Shown: positions 38,233 to 53,129 of the stretch, one piece after another | Layout of the letters: every line of letters starts with the position of its first letter | Position numbering within the stretch: position 1 is the first letter of the stretch | Assembly (NCBI GenBank): GCA_905250025.1 | Contig: CAJNOJ010000072.1 | Location: 11,456 to 75,455 of the forward strand | DNA from: Adineta ricciae | Taxonomy: Eukaryota; Rotifera; Eurotatoria; Adinetida; Adinetidae | Length of the DNA: 64,000 nucleotides | Direction: 5' to 3' | The notes under the pieces: model-generated | Told to the model about the DNA's origin: nothing | What the model saw: only the letters and a program-made list of their open reading frames with translations | Databases searched by the model: none | Position numbers and translations under genes: made by a program

Positions 38233-38979
38233 TTAAATATGTGCTAAGTCATCATGTCCTTCCGAATCTGAACCAGAGAGCGCTTGCCGCCGATCGTTTC
38301 GTGCACCTTTGCCTGACTCTTTTTTCGTGCCTATCAAATTTCGTGCATTCAGGTTGCCTGTCTTCATCGGCATTCGATTTGGATTATAATAGTCTTGTCC
38401 ATCATCATCCTCTCCATTAGACTCTTCCTCAGACAAACTGTCATTATTTCCAGTTCCTCGCCCATTCAGATTTCGTGGTAAACCATCGTCTTCCTCGTCA
38501 GATTCCTCGTCATTATGGCGTTCATCGAAGATAACGTCATCTAGTCCTTCTGTATTGTTGGTTGTGGATTCGGCAATATTGATATTTTCCGGAATTTGAT
38601 GCATTCGTTTTAGCTCTCGTGCTTCATCGGCTAAAAAGAATCTATTCTCAATCGTTACTATTCATTTCAATGCCATCTTACCGAGATATCTCATAATAAC
38701 ATCGGCTTTGTCATCTTGATAACTACGTAAGCCAATAAGAATGACATCACCTTGATTAATCCATTGTTTCTTGCGTAATTTTCCACGAATATGACAGAGA
38801 CGTTTCTTTCCTCCAGTTGTATCGAAGCAGAACGCTTCTAAATGACCATTCCCCAATATACGCGTCACTTGTGCATAAGCTTGTCCTTCTTCTTTGAGAA
38901 TTAATTCACGTTTGACATCGTCATTTTCATTTTTGCCCCGACGACGATTCTTTCCACCTTTTCCTTTATTTTTCGGCAT
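38233..38979 (-). CDS. EIF1A: Translation initiation factor eIF1A with extended tail, copy B
   Basis: Counterpart of 4428-5174: exons 38979-38682 and 38630-38233, about 231 residues. The OB-fold core differs from copy A at about two residues. The long acidic tail shows mainly Asp/Glu exchanges ([19 protein letters not shown]), keeping charge and length, and ends GHDDLAHI. Conservation of length without indels argues that the extension is under selection. Confidence 0.94.
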
Positions 38980-40492
38980 TGTATCTCTTGTGTTTTGATT
39001 AGTTGCTCGGTATTTATGACGTTAACTGTCAACTAGAGACCTGCTTATATGAGAATACGCGAGAAAGAAGGTGAATTTTGAAATCTGGAAAAAAGAAAAA
39101 TAAATGACGTAAGAATTTTTGTCTTCATCAAGTAAGCAATTTATGTGTAGAAGGAAAAAGAAAACAATCAACTTCCTATTTCATTGGCTCATTCTGTTTA
39201 CCAATCAGCAGAATACAACTAGTAGATGGCGACATATATCAACTAGTGCAAGATTAGGTGCGCTCAGAACAAACGACTGATTCGCTCCTGTCATGTAAAA
39301 GCTATTGGGACGGCATTTATTTATATACCTTTCCCGATGCCGATGTGGACGAAGAACATAATACAAGAAAAAAGTACAAAAGGAAAAATAACAAAGCTGA
39401 AAATTAGAGTCTCATGTTTGATGTTTGACGAATACCACATTGATTCTCATCGGTATTGAAAAGAAAATATTACTAGTATATTGCTCCCTGCTGAATAGTT
39501 TAGATAACAGTCATCATGTGAATTTCAAATCACTTATACTAGTTGAAAAGACATCACCAGATTTATTTGATCATATTTATTTTGCATCGTTCTTTCATTT
39601 CCATCCATGATTTGTAATGCCCTGTGGTTAAATCTCAATTTGCAACTCGGGCGCCTGTATTTTTCATTTCCTTTTGCCAATATTTCTGTGATTTTACAGT
39701 TTGTTGAGCCTCACAATGCGGCTAAATTTGTTTTTCTTCTCTGAGTTGATTGTTTTGTATATTTATATACAGTATTTCTATATTTACAGAAGCGAGTCTT
39801 ACATATACTTTTTTATTGATCGTCTCACACCGTTTTTCCTACCAAGCGTTAATCTATATCATTTCCGTATTTGTGTGCCATTGATGTCTTTTCAGAGCTT
39901 GTGTCATCCTATATTAACAGGTCGTTTCTCATCATGAAAATATGAAAACATCGTGTTTTAATTGACGACGGTGAACCATCTGGGTTATAGTAGAGAGGAT
40001 AGAATGCCCTAATACTGCGACGACATAATTTACCAGCTGACGAAATAAATGGATGACACATCTGTAGAAAATCACTTTCGTGTTTCATATATGTATGGGG
40101 TGCTTAGATGCTGGTAAGACTGTTGGAAGAAAAACAACATCGTACTTAGTGCAGATGAATAATCAGTTTAGTATAGAATTTCTTGATAGTTGAATGTAAA
40201 CATTTGCTTTGATTAATCAAACTATTAATTGACAGAGAAGTTGCTCTGTTGAGAGTCATTCTTAAGAATAGAGATAAAGTGAGAGGTAGTCATCTTTCTT
40301 TTCTTTTACCATTAGTTTACCTTGCTAAGCAACGTAATTTACAATGACAGTTTGATTTCCTGTTTTGACTTTTGTATAGCCTATCGCCAAGTAATATTTT
40401 ATTAGACCACGAGAAAGTTGTTCGACAAATGGGACATAGATATTTTAGTCGGGCGTTACTATTGAGTCTACTACGTATATAATACATTACCC

Positions 40493-41080
40493 ACTGTCTA
40501 TTTGAAAATACAGTGTGCTCTGGTATGTTTTGAATAACTCAAGAACATAATTAGCTAGAGATCTGGGGTTTTCATCGATCGATGAAGCAAGTCAAGAGGC
40601 ACAAGTCTCTAAAGACGCCAAGTACCAAATTCCCTTTGAAAGTGTCATTTTTTTACACCCTCAAGAATAGATGCTATTTTGTGACATGTCAAATTCTTTG
40701 TATTGCAAAAGAGATAGAAAAAGCGAGATACATAAGCAGAACTCTCACATCCGGACTATCATTATTATCTGAGTTTTCTGAATCATCAAGTGACACATTA
40801 TCACTACTATTATCATTGAGGATTTCTTCATCATCGCCTATATGTCTTGCTTCTTCTATCTCTTTTGCAATACAAAGAATTTGACATGTCACAAAATAGC
40901 ATCTATGTTTTAGGCTCTAAAAAAATGACACTTTCAAAAGGAATTTAGTACTTGGCGTCTTTAGACACTTGTCTCTCCTGGTTTGCTCTATCTATCGGTG
41001 ATAACCGCAAGTCTCTAGCTAATTATGTTCTTGAGCTATTCAAAACATACCAGAGCACAGTGTATTTTGAAATAGACAGT
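40493..41080. mobile_element. Foldback MITE, Tc1/mariner-like, copy B
   Basis: Counterpart of 6732-7322. The ends are cleaner here: ACTGTCTATTTGAAAATACA on the left and the complement of ACTGTCTATTTCAAAATACA on the right, with TA adjoining the right end. The loop on the minus strand keeps an open acidic frame (DDEEILNDNSSDNVSLDDSE), also open in copy A. Confidence 0.65.
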
Positions 41081-41651
41081 AGTTATATTTGATTTTTATT
41101 TATTACTTGTAGAAATATGTGTTCAGCACACACATCGGTAATCGTCCCAATGTTAGAAGTTAATTAATTATCAAACTTGGCCAGTTTATTCACTTCTCAT
41201 GTAATATTCTATGGTTTGATTTGACATAGGCGTTCAATCATTAATGAACCTGCCCGTCTGTCTTGACAGGTTTTCGATCTTCTTAATTCTTAGTCAAGAT
41301 TTTTTGCTATTCTCAACATGTAAGAGTTTTATTCAAACAAAATAGATAATAAAATTTTTGTAGACATAGTCTTGATTGATGAGATAAAAGATTATTCGTC
41401 AGGAAAGATTTGTGGATTCTTGTTACTTCAAAAGAGAAAAGAAACTCGTATCTGATTTCAATCAGTGCTGGAGTGTAGCCATGATTCTACTTGCTCGCTA
41501 TTTTTATTAAAATTTATTGCGCAAATTATAAATATACATAGTTAATAAAAAAAATCCCTTATGTTTGTAGGCAATAGGAAAAAATGCTGATTGAGGAAGT
41601 CCATACAAGCTCTACGAAGAAAATCAGCAGCACAGTTTATAGTGTTCGCAC

Positions 41652-42040
41652 ACATCAGTGTGAATCTAGCATCATTTAGCTAGCGTCAGAAAACAAAAAA
41701 AATCATACAAAAACTTCTGTTCAAATGACTTCCCGTTTATGAGAATGAGTTTACTCGACGCAGAATTTAATTCTGCACCTAATGATGATATTTTTTATTA
41801 ACGGGAGAACGATCGGGAAAATTTCATCTAGATTTTTTCCTTCTATGCACCAACGTATAGAAAGATATATATAATTTTCTCGGTCGTTCTCCCGTTAATA
41901 AAAAATATCACCATCAGATGCAGAATTAAGTTCTGCGTCGAGTGAGTTCATTTTCATGAATGGAAATTCCTTTGAACATAAGTTTGTGCATGATTTTTTT
42001 GTTTTCTTGCGCTAGGTAAATGGTGCCAACTTCATACTTT
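41652..42040. mobile_element. Second foldback MITE, copy B
   Basis: Counterpart of 7890-8273. The left arm keeps a segment, CATTTAGCTAGCGTC, that copy A has lost. The right terminus has lost the last part of the inverted repeat (no CACACTGAT). Independent decay in each copy is consistent with an old insertion. Confidence 0.6.
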
Positions 42041-43749
42041 ATCTGTTAGATCGCATTGGTATCATCACAACCAGTAGTATATTTAAACAGCTTATAGATG
42101 TGCGTAGGTAAAGCATGATGCTCGTTTGAAGTGAGAAAAAAAGGACTTTGTCTAAAATTTGGGAAAGTCCTAAATAAAATATATAGCTTTTCTTTGCAAT
42201 TTCTTATCTTTCTGATCGATCAGGCAGGATTAATTACGAGAGAAAGAGAAAACGATTACTGCGTGAATTTTAAGACTGTCTACAAGGACCTGAAAACAAT
42301 ATATTCATGAACATCGATTAGTATAGATTGTGTTCGGTTTATATAAGATTAACGTCAGTTAGTTGCGTAGAGAACCGACGGCAATAGGTCAGCGTTCTCC
42401 ATATTAATGTAAACAGGTTTCTACATCATTTGTCATTAATTTGAAGCCATGAGGAAAAATAGAAGCTCTAGAGAACTTTTTTCTGCGTTAGTATAAAAGA
42501 AAGATAATGGAAAAGAGAGTTCTCACATGAGTTGAAAAGAAGTTTTTCTTAAATAAAGAAAGTACGCTGTCAAAATTAGGACCGATTTGTAGTTCTTAAT
42601 AATTTATATTATCACGTCAATTGTTATACTGTATTAATAAATGTATTATTCTTGAGAATGAGTACTTCATTCGATTCTTATACTTATTTGGATAGTAGAA
42701 AGGAAAATGAATGGATAGAGTTTCAAAGAAAATGTCACTTTTGATAACGCATGAAATCTTATTCCATTTATATTCTGATTTGCGAATAAATCATCATGTT
42801 TATCACTACAAATCACCGTAACTATTGTCTAAGATAAGTGTAGTTTTTACATGTTACTAGTTCCAGACTTTACTGAGAGTAAGAGCATTTTTCTATAGTC
42901 AATCTTCATTACAAACCTGAGTATTTCGAGTTCGCATATGTCAACATTGTTGTTATCGTCTCTACCATCGATAGCGCAGATTTAAGATGCGATACTTTGT
43001 ATAGAATGGCTTGATCTTATTATTTCTTTCCGAATTTCCAGCATCATTGCTGTTGTCTATTCTTTCCTCTTTATACTGTAAAATGTATGCAAATACTAAT
43101 GTACCAAGAAGACAAACACATCTCCCTGGATGATTTTGTCTTGTATTTGTATCTATCATCTACAATCTTCCGTAAGCGAAACGTTAGCCATTTCGTTTTC
43201 TTAAGTGATGTTTGTCAAATATCAATGTTGATCCAAAAGTGTCATCTTTCCGGTGGCAAGATTTTGCATCTCTAAAAATTACCACGCAGGATAGTGCAAC
43301 ATAAGGGTATAATTGTCGCATAATCAATAAGGAGGTACATATCCGAAAATATGTATTTTCTTTCTCACATGGGTTTCGTAACAGAACGTCTAGTTTTAGT
43401 ATTTTAGTTAGTAATTCACTCGTAGTAAATGGTATTTTTAATGGTACTAGCGACGTGACTTCGAGTTGAACATGTTCCAAACAGAAAACAGAATGCGATA
43501 CTCCATTTTTAGAGCCTTGTGAGCACCGCTAAAAGTACATTTATTCTCTCGTATATGCGTACTCAGGTACGACACGCGTATTAGATAGAGCCTAATCAAT
43601 TTTCGTCTACTTTCATATTGATACATTTGTGTTTCGTTGTTATAGAACGAAAGAAAGTAGTTTCTCGTTATTTATTGTAGACAACCATTGAAAAGAAAAT
43701 TGAGCATAATCAACTACAATTAAACCGATTCTCGTCTCGTTAATTTTAA

Positions 43750-45426
43750 ATGGCAATGTCTAATTTATCGACTTTAGCACCGTCGCTGGCAGATTATGCT
43801 CCTTATTATTATCAATTTCGTGCAATTCATCGTTTTCTTGTTAGTATCACGTATCCTTATATATTTTTTATTACTTTTGTTGGTTTTATCACCAATACAT
43901 TAACTGTGATACTTTTATCAAAAAAAAACGTGACTAGAAACTTGAAAAACAAATGGACGTTAATTGCATTAGGTACGTAGGTTCTTGGCTTTCGTAGTAA
44001 ATCTCTTAATTCTAGATCAGCAAAGACATGATAGGATTTTATTTTTAAGATAAGGAATTACATTTATTCAATCTCCTGAATGTTTTTTTGATCACATATA
44101 AGTTTCCAAACGGGTGCACATGAATTTTTCTCGAAGCTTTGAGAACTAATTAAATTGAATAATAAAGTCAACACATATGACCTTCATAAACGTCTCTCTC
44201 TCTTTCTTTTAGCGCTCAGCGATCTTCTATTCAACACAGTATTACTAATTCGTGGGATACATGATCTTACGAAGTTGAAGGCACATTATATCTGTTTGGT
44301 TGTATCGTTTCTTAGCCATCTTGCTGAGTTATTATCTGCGTGTTATACCGTCGCGTTTACTATTCAACGTTACTATGCTATTCGATGTCCGTTGGAAGCC
44401 GCTGTTCGACGCCGTTCATCGCCTATTGTTTCTCTGCTGCTGATATTCATTTTGAGTTCAGTTTTTTGTTTTCTCATATCGTATTATAATAATTATGAAG
44501 ATTGTCTCGAAGAATTATATCTTAACTGGTTCATAGCGGATGCCTTTTTCTCATTTGTGATTCCGGTTATATTAATTTTAATCTTCAATACACTCATTGT
44601 AAATTATATCCGAAAACGCTCATATGTATCAGTGACTCGTGAAACCTCGTTGTTTTCAGCAAGACAATTAGCAAATGCTGACGACATGGACGGACTTGAA
44701 CATAATGCAACAACGGTATTATCAACAATATTGAGTCAAGACGACGGAAACGAATATATTGAATTGAATGAATCGAACGGTGTCAATCAATCATGCGTTG
44801 CGGCAGTAAGTGTATACTACGTGTCTAATAACTGTTTGACTTTTATCTATTCTTAGCCATCAGAACGTGTTAGTTCCGGAGAAGTATCATTAAATCGTCA
44901 ATCTCGAACGAAAGTCCAATCACAACGATATTTCTATCGTCCGAAACTGATATCTTTCGATTCCTATTTTAATCGAAAATCAAAGAAATCTTCGTTTCAA
45001 TCTAATGAGAATGAGACCATGGACCAATTGTCAGTGAAAACATCCCAGTCTATACATGTTACACGAATGCTTGTTCTCGTTTCCACCTGCTTCCTACTAC
45101 TAAATGCACCGGGACATTTATGTGTCATTATCTTGAAAGTCTACATCGATATTTACAATCGACCAATGGATGGTGAACACATTTCCTCGTACGATTACAG
45201 TTTAATACAAAATTCCACTTTAAATAGCAACATGATCTCATCGTATCAGCCAAAAGAATCAACAACTAACGATCAATTAATAATCCATTTGCTTTACACT
45301 GCTGTTTTATTCACACAATTAATCGCGTATGCATCATATTCCATAAATTTCTTTCTTTACTCATTCAGTGGAATAACTTTCCGAGCAAGTCTTCGACAGT
45401 TAATCAGACGATTCCGAAAACACTAA
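43750..45426 (+). CDS. Class-A (rhodopsin-like) GPCR, copy B
   Basis: Counterpart of 9937-11607: exons 43750-43972, 44213-44805 and 44857-45426. An extra in-frame ATG two codons upstream (MAMSNLS) is unique to this copy; 43756 is the position shared with copy A. Seven membrane segments and all signature motifs are kept (GxxxN, ALSDLL, QRY, FVIPV, SINFFLYSFSG). Replacements cluster in the third cytoplasmic loop and the loop before TM7, as expected for a functional receptor. Confidence 0.87.
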
Positions 45427-45648
45427 ACCCTTTCAACTGTTATTTGTTTCGATATGAACTCTGTAGAGTATTATGCTTATCAACACGCTCAGTCGTTGTT
45501 TTTTTTTACACAGACAAAAGAAAAGGAAGAATGCCATGACTAAGATATATGAAGAAAATAAAAAGGAATCGTTTACTCATGTACATTGGATAAAAGACAC
45601 TGAACGAAAAGAGGAGAATTGAATTTGTTAGAAAAGTCGATAATTGAA

Positions 45649-48250
<2,602 letters not shown>

Positions 48251-48376
48251 TACATTGTCCGAATAGAAAAATGAAACATTGTTAACGAATTAAGTATTTA
48301 TCTGAAAAATGAAAATAAAAGACAAACAACATTGAGAATTAGAAAGTGAATGAAAGACGGCGGTTTGTTTTAACGA

Positions 48377-51300
48377 TTAGTCTTTAGTTTCGTTATCCCA
48401 ATCTTCATATACAAGTGTCGTTTTATCATAGTCATCGATTAATTTGTTTTGTAGTACTAAATTTCGATCTTGTTTCGTGATAAAATGAACAATCGTTTCG
48501 AGTAATTCTTGTTCATTTTCAAGAAAAACATTTTTCTCCATTGCCTTTCTCTCCAACAAATAATTGAATTTATCTTTCAATCCATAGATCAACTTATTCG
48601 TTTCATTATCAATATTAATTTCAATCCAGTTATCCACTAGAAGACTATCGTTGGATTTTATCGTCGAGTTTTCAGCCGATGTTTGAGTTTTACCAAAGAA
48701 GAGCAACGCGTAGGGAGAGATAAAACTTACATCATGAATGTATATACCCGAAGTACGAATTTTTTCATAATAGACAACTAAAGTCGATTGAATTGACGAT
48801 TGACGAATATCAATATCCTAACAGAATCATTTAGAACACGTATAAATACTTCTGACAGACATTTTGAAAAGTAAGATTTACCTTTAATTTCGCATTGATT
48901 GATTTCGGATGTATCAAAACTCGTTTTTCAAATTTAGTTTCTAACAGACATGGCCGCTTCGATGATTTATCAGTTGACAAATGAATACGGGCTATGTTTG
49001 GATACAGTCCAGCACACATTAGCGCACATATCAAATGCTGATTATGTTGATTTCGATTTGCATCACCTAGATAGAATGTTATCTGAGCTGTATTTGTCAA
49101 GTTGAATAAAGTTTACCTGTATAGGAAGCGAAATAATCTTGTATAAGATGTTGTAGTTGATTACGAACTTTATCAATCATTTTCATGTGATTTGAATTGA
49201 GAAAATTTTCGAAACAAAATTGATTTTTAGCACGATAGTTTCGTTGAGCTTTCCATTGTTCATAGACATTTACGATCATCAAATGATCGGACATGGTATT
49301 CTCGGCAAAACGACGACGTACTTCATTTATCTCTTTTGTTTTATCAATTGGACTAACGAAGCTACAAGATGTGAATAAATTCAAGTTGAGATCAATTAAG
49401 AAGATTTTGTCTTACGGATCCCGATAGCTTAACACCGATGCGATTGTTAAGATTGGGTTAAAACACGAAAATAAGTAACCGAATATCAACAGTTTTCCTA
49501 TTTGTGGTGACAAAGGTAAACTAAAAAAGAACGAATTTAAGTTTTCGTGCAAAGCTATTTTCTCATACTGCGCAAGTATTCTTCCAATTGGCGTCAGTTC
49601 ATTTGTTGGAGAGATTAATGCTCCGATATCGTACAGAAATTGTTCAGCATGTTCAATAGCTTCAGCTGATGGCGGATCAAGTGCATCTTGAAGGAATGTT
49701 TTGACAGCTTTTATATTCAATAGTTTTGCTTGAAGATAAATATTATCCAAACGTGAGGTGATCATCTCTGCTAGAGGAAAATCAATGAATGACATGCGTT
49801 GATTGCAACGAGTAAACAAACGAAAACATTCGCCAGGTTGAGTTCGACCTGCTCGTCCTGAAAAGAAAAATCTGAATGCGAAATTCACCAGGTTATCAGT
49901 TGAATTCAAACCTTTTCGTTGAAGGAGATTTGCACGTGATACATTCGTTGGTAAAAGACATTTGCCCTGAGTCTCCAGATCATAATCACTTGCTTTTGTT
50001 CGTCCCGTGTCAACAACATATATAACATCATCAATAGTAATCGATGTTTCCGCAATCGATGTTGATAGAATTACTTTCCGAAGACTTGGATGAGGTGGTA
50101 AATCAAATATTTCATGTTGATTATGAATTGGCAGCAAGCTATGCAAAGGTAAGATGTGCAAATAAGATGCCAACAGTGCTCGTTGACGAAGTAACTGTGT
50201 ACATTTGACAATATCATTCCAACCAGGAAGGAATACGAGGATTGTACCTGAAAAATTCAATGATTTCGTTTGATACGTTATGCTAATGTTTTTACCTTGT
50301 GAAGATATTCGACAGATGAGTTCAATGACACTAACGACTAAGTCACAATTGACTTCTAGGCTAAAATCCGTTCCGATAGCTTGTATTTTCTTCCAGACTT
50401 CAATTGGTTTCTTTTGTTGAACTAAATCCCATTCGAGTTCATTGATATATTCATTGAATTTGACTTGATCGATTTCTTTATTCGATCGACGATATGAATT
50501 CGCATTCTCAAATGGATATTTCAATTTTGTTATGTAGTCTTCGAGAAAATATTCGTTTATAGGATAAATATTTCCAGGAATGTGCAAAATTGGACAATTA
50601 TTAAAATAAGCACTGAACTTTTCAGCTTGAATCGAAGCACTAAGATAAAAAGATATATTTTGGTGTTTTCCTTCAAAAGAAAACACATACCTCATCAATA
50701 TTACTTTAAGATCTTGCCGGATTTCCAAGAGACGTTTGATGAAAATAAGTAAAAAATCCATTTCGATATTTCTCTCATGAATTTCATCCAAGATCACGTG
50801 AGAAAAATGTTCAAAATTCGTGTATTTTTCGATATATTTCAACAACATTCCTGTGGTACAAAATAGGATGGAACCATTTTTGCGTGGAAATTGGGCGGAA
50901 AGACGGATATGATAACCAACAGAATCACCGGGATGCATTTCGCCACGTTCTTGTGCTACACGTTCAGCTACTGACGTTGCTGAAAGTATTCGAAAGGAAA
51001 TTCTCTTCTAGTTCAACCAACGTAAAATAACTATGAACAACTCACCGCTGATTCGACGTGGTTGAGAACATAAAATTCGACATTGACTACCTTGACCTTT
51101 GAGAATTTGATCATCAAGAATAAACTGGGCTATTTGCGTTGTTTTTCCTAACAAGATCTAGTTTAGTAAAGGAAATTCACTAATTCAAAAGATTCCAACC
51201 TGAACCAGTTTCTCCCACGAGAATGAAGATTTGATTTTGTTCAATAGTATCGAGAATAGTTTGTCGGTAGTTACTAATAGGCAAACACATTCGCTTTGCA

Positions 51301-51692
51301 TTCAATTTTTCGTATAAAGCTGAACGTTGTTTTCTCTGCAGATCTTGTAATAGACTTTGATCAATAACAAACTGACGTGTAAGTGGCTCGAAATACTGGA
51401 ATGAACTATGAAGATTATCGAATTTCATCGTATGTTCAGCATCATCAATATCGAGTAGCGGTTCTTTGGAATAGTTTTGATGGAATAATTGTCGAATTTT
51501 TGTGACACGTTGAATTTCGTTTGGAGTTAATTCAACTGTTGCTACAGACCGAGAAGATGGTTGTGGCGCAGTTTTCGGCCGTTGACGTTGACGTTGAGCA
51601 TACCATAAACCAATGGCTTTTCCATGAAGATGTGGTGGATGACGGTTAGAAGAACGAGATTCGATATTGTTATCTGTGTCTGAATTGTCCAT
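48377..51692 (-). CDS. DHX36: DEAH-box helicase DHX36/RHAU, copy B
   Basis: Counterpart of 14671-17987. RHAU-specific motif ([15 protein letters not shown]), [30 protein letters not shown] and [13 protein letters not shown] are all intact. The first intron's donor is GTTGGA here instead of GTAGAA in copy A, a weaker but legal GT site. The two stop-free 3n introns are also stop-free here. Neighbours and spacing match copy A. Confidence 0.94.
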
Positions 51693-52010
51693 CAGTGAAC
51701 AAATGTTGTAAGAAACGCAAAATCGATTTGAAATACTATTGTATGAACGATGAAACTTTCACCATGAAAAATAATTATTTCATTAATTATTTGACTTCGC
51801 CGAAGTCTCCAGCATTCGACGATTTTTCAGATAAATATGAATGGTGCAGATCAGCAAGGAATAGGATTAATGGGACAGATGTCGTTGTGAGATTGACTGT
51901 TCGGATTGTCGGATTGTGTTATCTCCTCAACGTATACGAGTGAATCATACATTATCTATTCGAAATTTATTATTGAAATTTCGTCCGTCCTTAGTTTCAT
52001 CAATTGAATA

Positions 52011-52940
52011 ATGTCTGAAGAGCTGATCCTTCATCATTATGAATCGTCTCCATTCGGGGAGAAAATTCGTTTAGCTTTAGGTTTAAAAAATCTACACTGG
52101 CGCTCAGTCATTAATAGTGTAGTTCCTCCACGGCCTTTTCTCACACCCTTAACTGGTGGTTATCGTCGTATACCAGTACTTCAAATTGGTGCTGATATCT
52201 ATTGTGATACACATCTTATTTTACGAACAATTGATCGTCTATGACCTGATGCACCATCACTCTTTGCCAATAAAACAACTGAACCATTGTGTTGGTGGTG
52301 GGATAAAGCAACATTCGCGCCTGCAGTTGCAGTTTGGATAAGTTTTGTAGGTGACAAATTGCCAAAAGAGTTCATCGATGATCGGAAAAGATTTGCACCG
52401 GGTTTTGAATTAAATAAGGAAACAAGCGGAGCAAATCTTTCTTTACATGTTCAACATATTAATGCGCATTTAGTCTGGTTAATAGATATGCTAGCTGATG
52501 GCCGTCCATTCCTTCTAGGAGAACCATCGGCACTTGATGTTACAGCATATCATACACTTTGGTTTGTTAAACGAAATTGCGGTGAAGGAGCCAAAATACT
52601 TCTTCCAAATTTATACCAACCAGGAGTGTTATTTTCATGGTTTGAACGCGTTGCTGCATTTGGTCATGGAACTAGAGAAACTTTAACACAAGAGCAGGCA
52701 CTTGAAATAGCTAAGCAAGCTACGCCTGTTGAGCCGAATTACATTTCACAGAACATTGATAATGAATGGGAGATTGGTGAAAAGTTACGTGTTGTGCCTG
52801 ATGATACAGGTCGCGTACCAGTTGAAGGAACATTAGTAGCAGTCGATCGTCATGAGATTGTTTTGCGAATCTCAGATGAGCAGACCGGCGATATTAATGT
52901 TCATTTTCCACGTGCTGGATTCGAAGTTACACGGGCCTAG
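52011..52940 (+). pseudogene. Glutathione S-transferase family gene, copy B, nonsense-mutated
   Basis: Counterpart of 18304-19233, the same 930-bp length without indels. Codon 78 is TGA (52242-52244) where copy A has CGA, a single C-to-T change. Translation would stop after about 77 residues, inside the thioredoxin-like domain just after the CDTHLI segment. The frame downstream stays open to the original stop. About 20 further residues differ from copy A over 309, more than in flanking genes, which suggests relaxed constraint. A sequencing error or editing cannot be excluded. The upstream acceptor (51993-51994) and the AATAAA at 53046-53051 persist. Confidence 0.8.
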
Positions 52941-53045
52941 TGATCACAAGAGTTTATACACGATGTCTTTTAGTTTTGACTTTTCGATGAACAATAGTTA
53001 AGGGTATAGTTTTCTATTAAACACGTATAACATGATGACATACAT

Positions 53046-53051
53046 AATAAA
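53046..53051 (+). terminator. AATAAA polyadenylation signal of GST, copy B
   Basis: Canonical hexamer about 106 bp past the original GST stop, conserved with copy A. Confidence 0.5.
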
Positions 53052-53129
53052 AGTTCTATTGATTGAATATATATTTTTCTTGAGATTCACACATATCAAT
53101 ACAAAAAGACAAACAATGAAAAAAGAGAT

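Larger units (their letters stand above)
38980..43749. other. Gene-poor 4.8-kb spacer, copy B
   Basis: Orthologous to 5175-9936. It holds the same two foldback elements at 40493-41080 and 41652-42040. Other short frames are not conserved with copy A. No gene is supported. Confidence 0.7.

Noticed and set aside
43184-43480. 98-aa minus-strand frame upstream of the copy B GPCR
   Set aside because: Interrupted in the matching part of copy A and without any recognisable domain.
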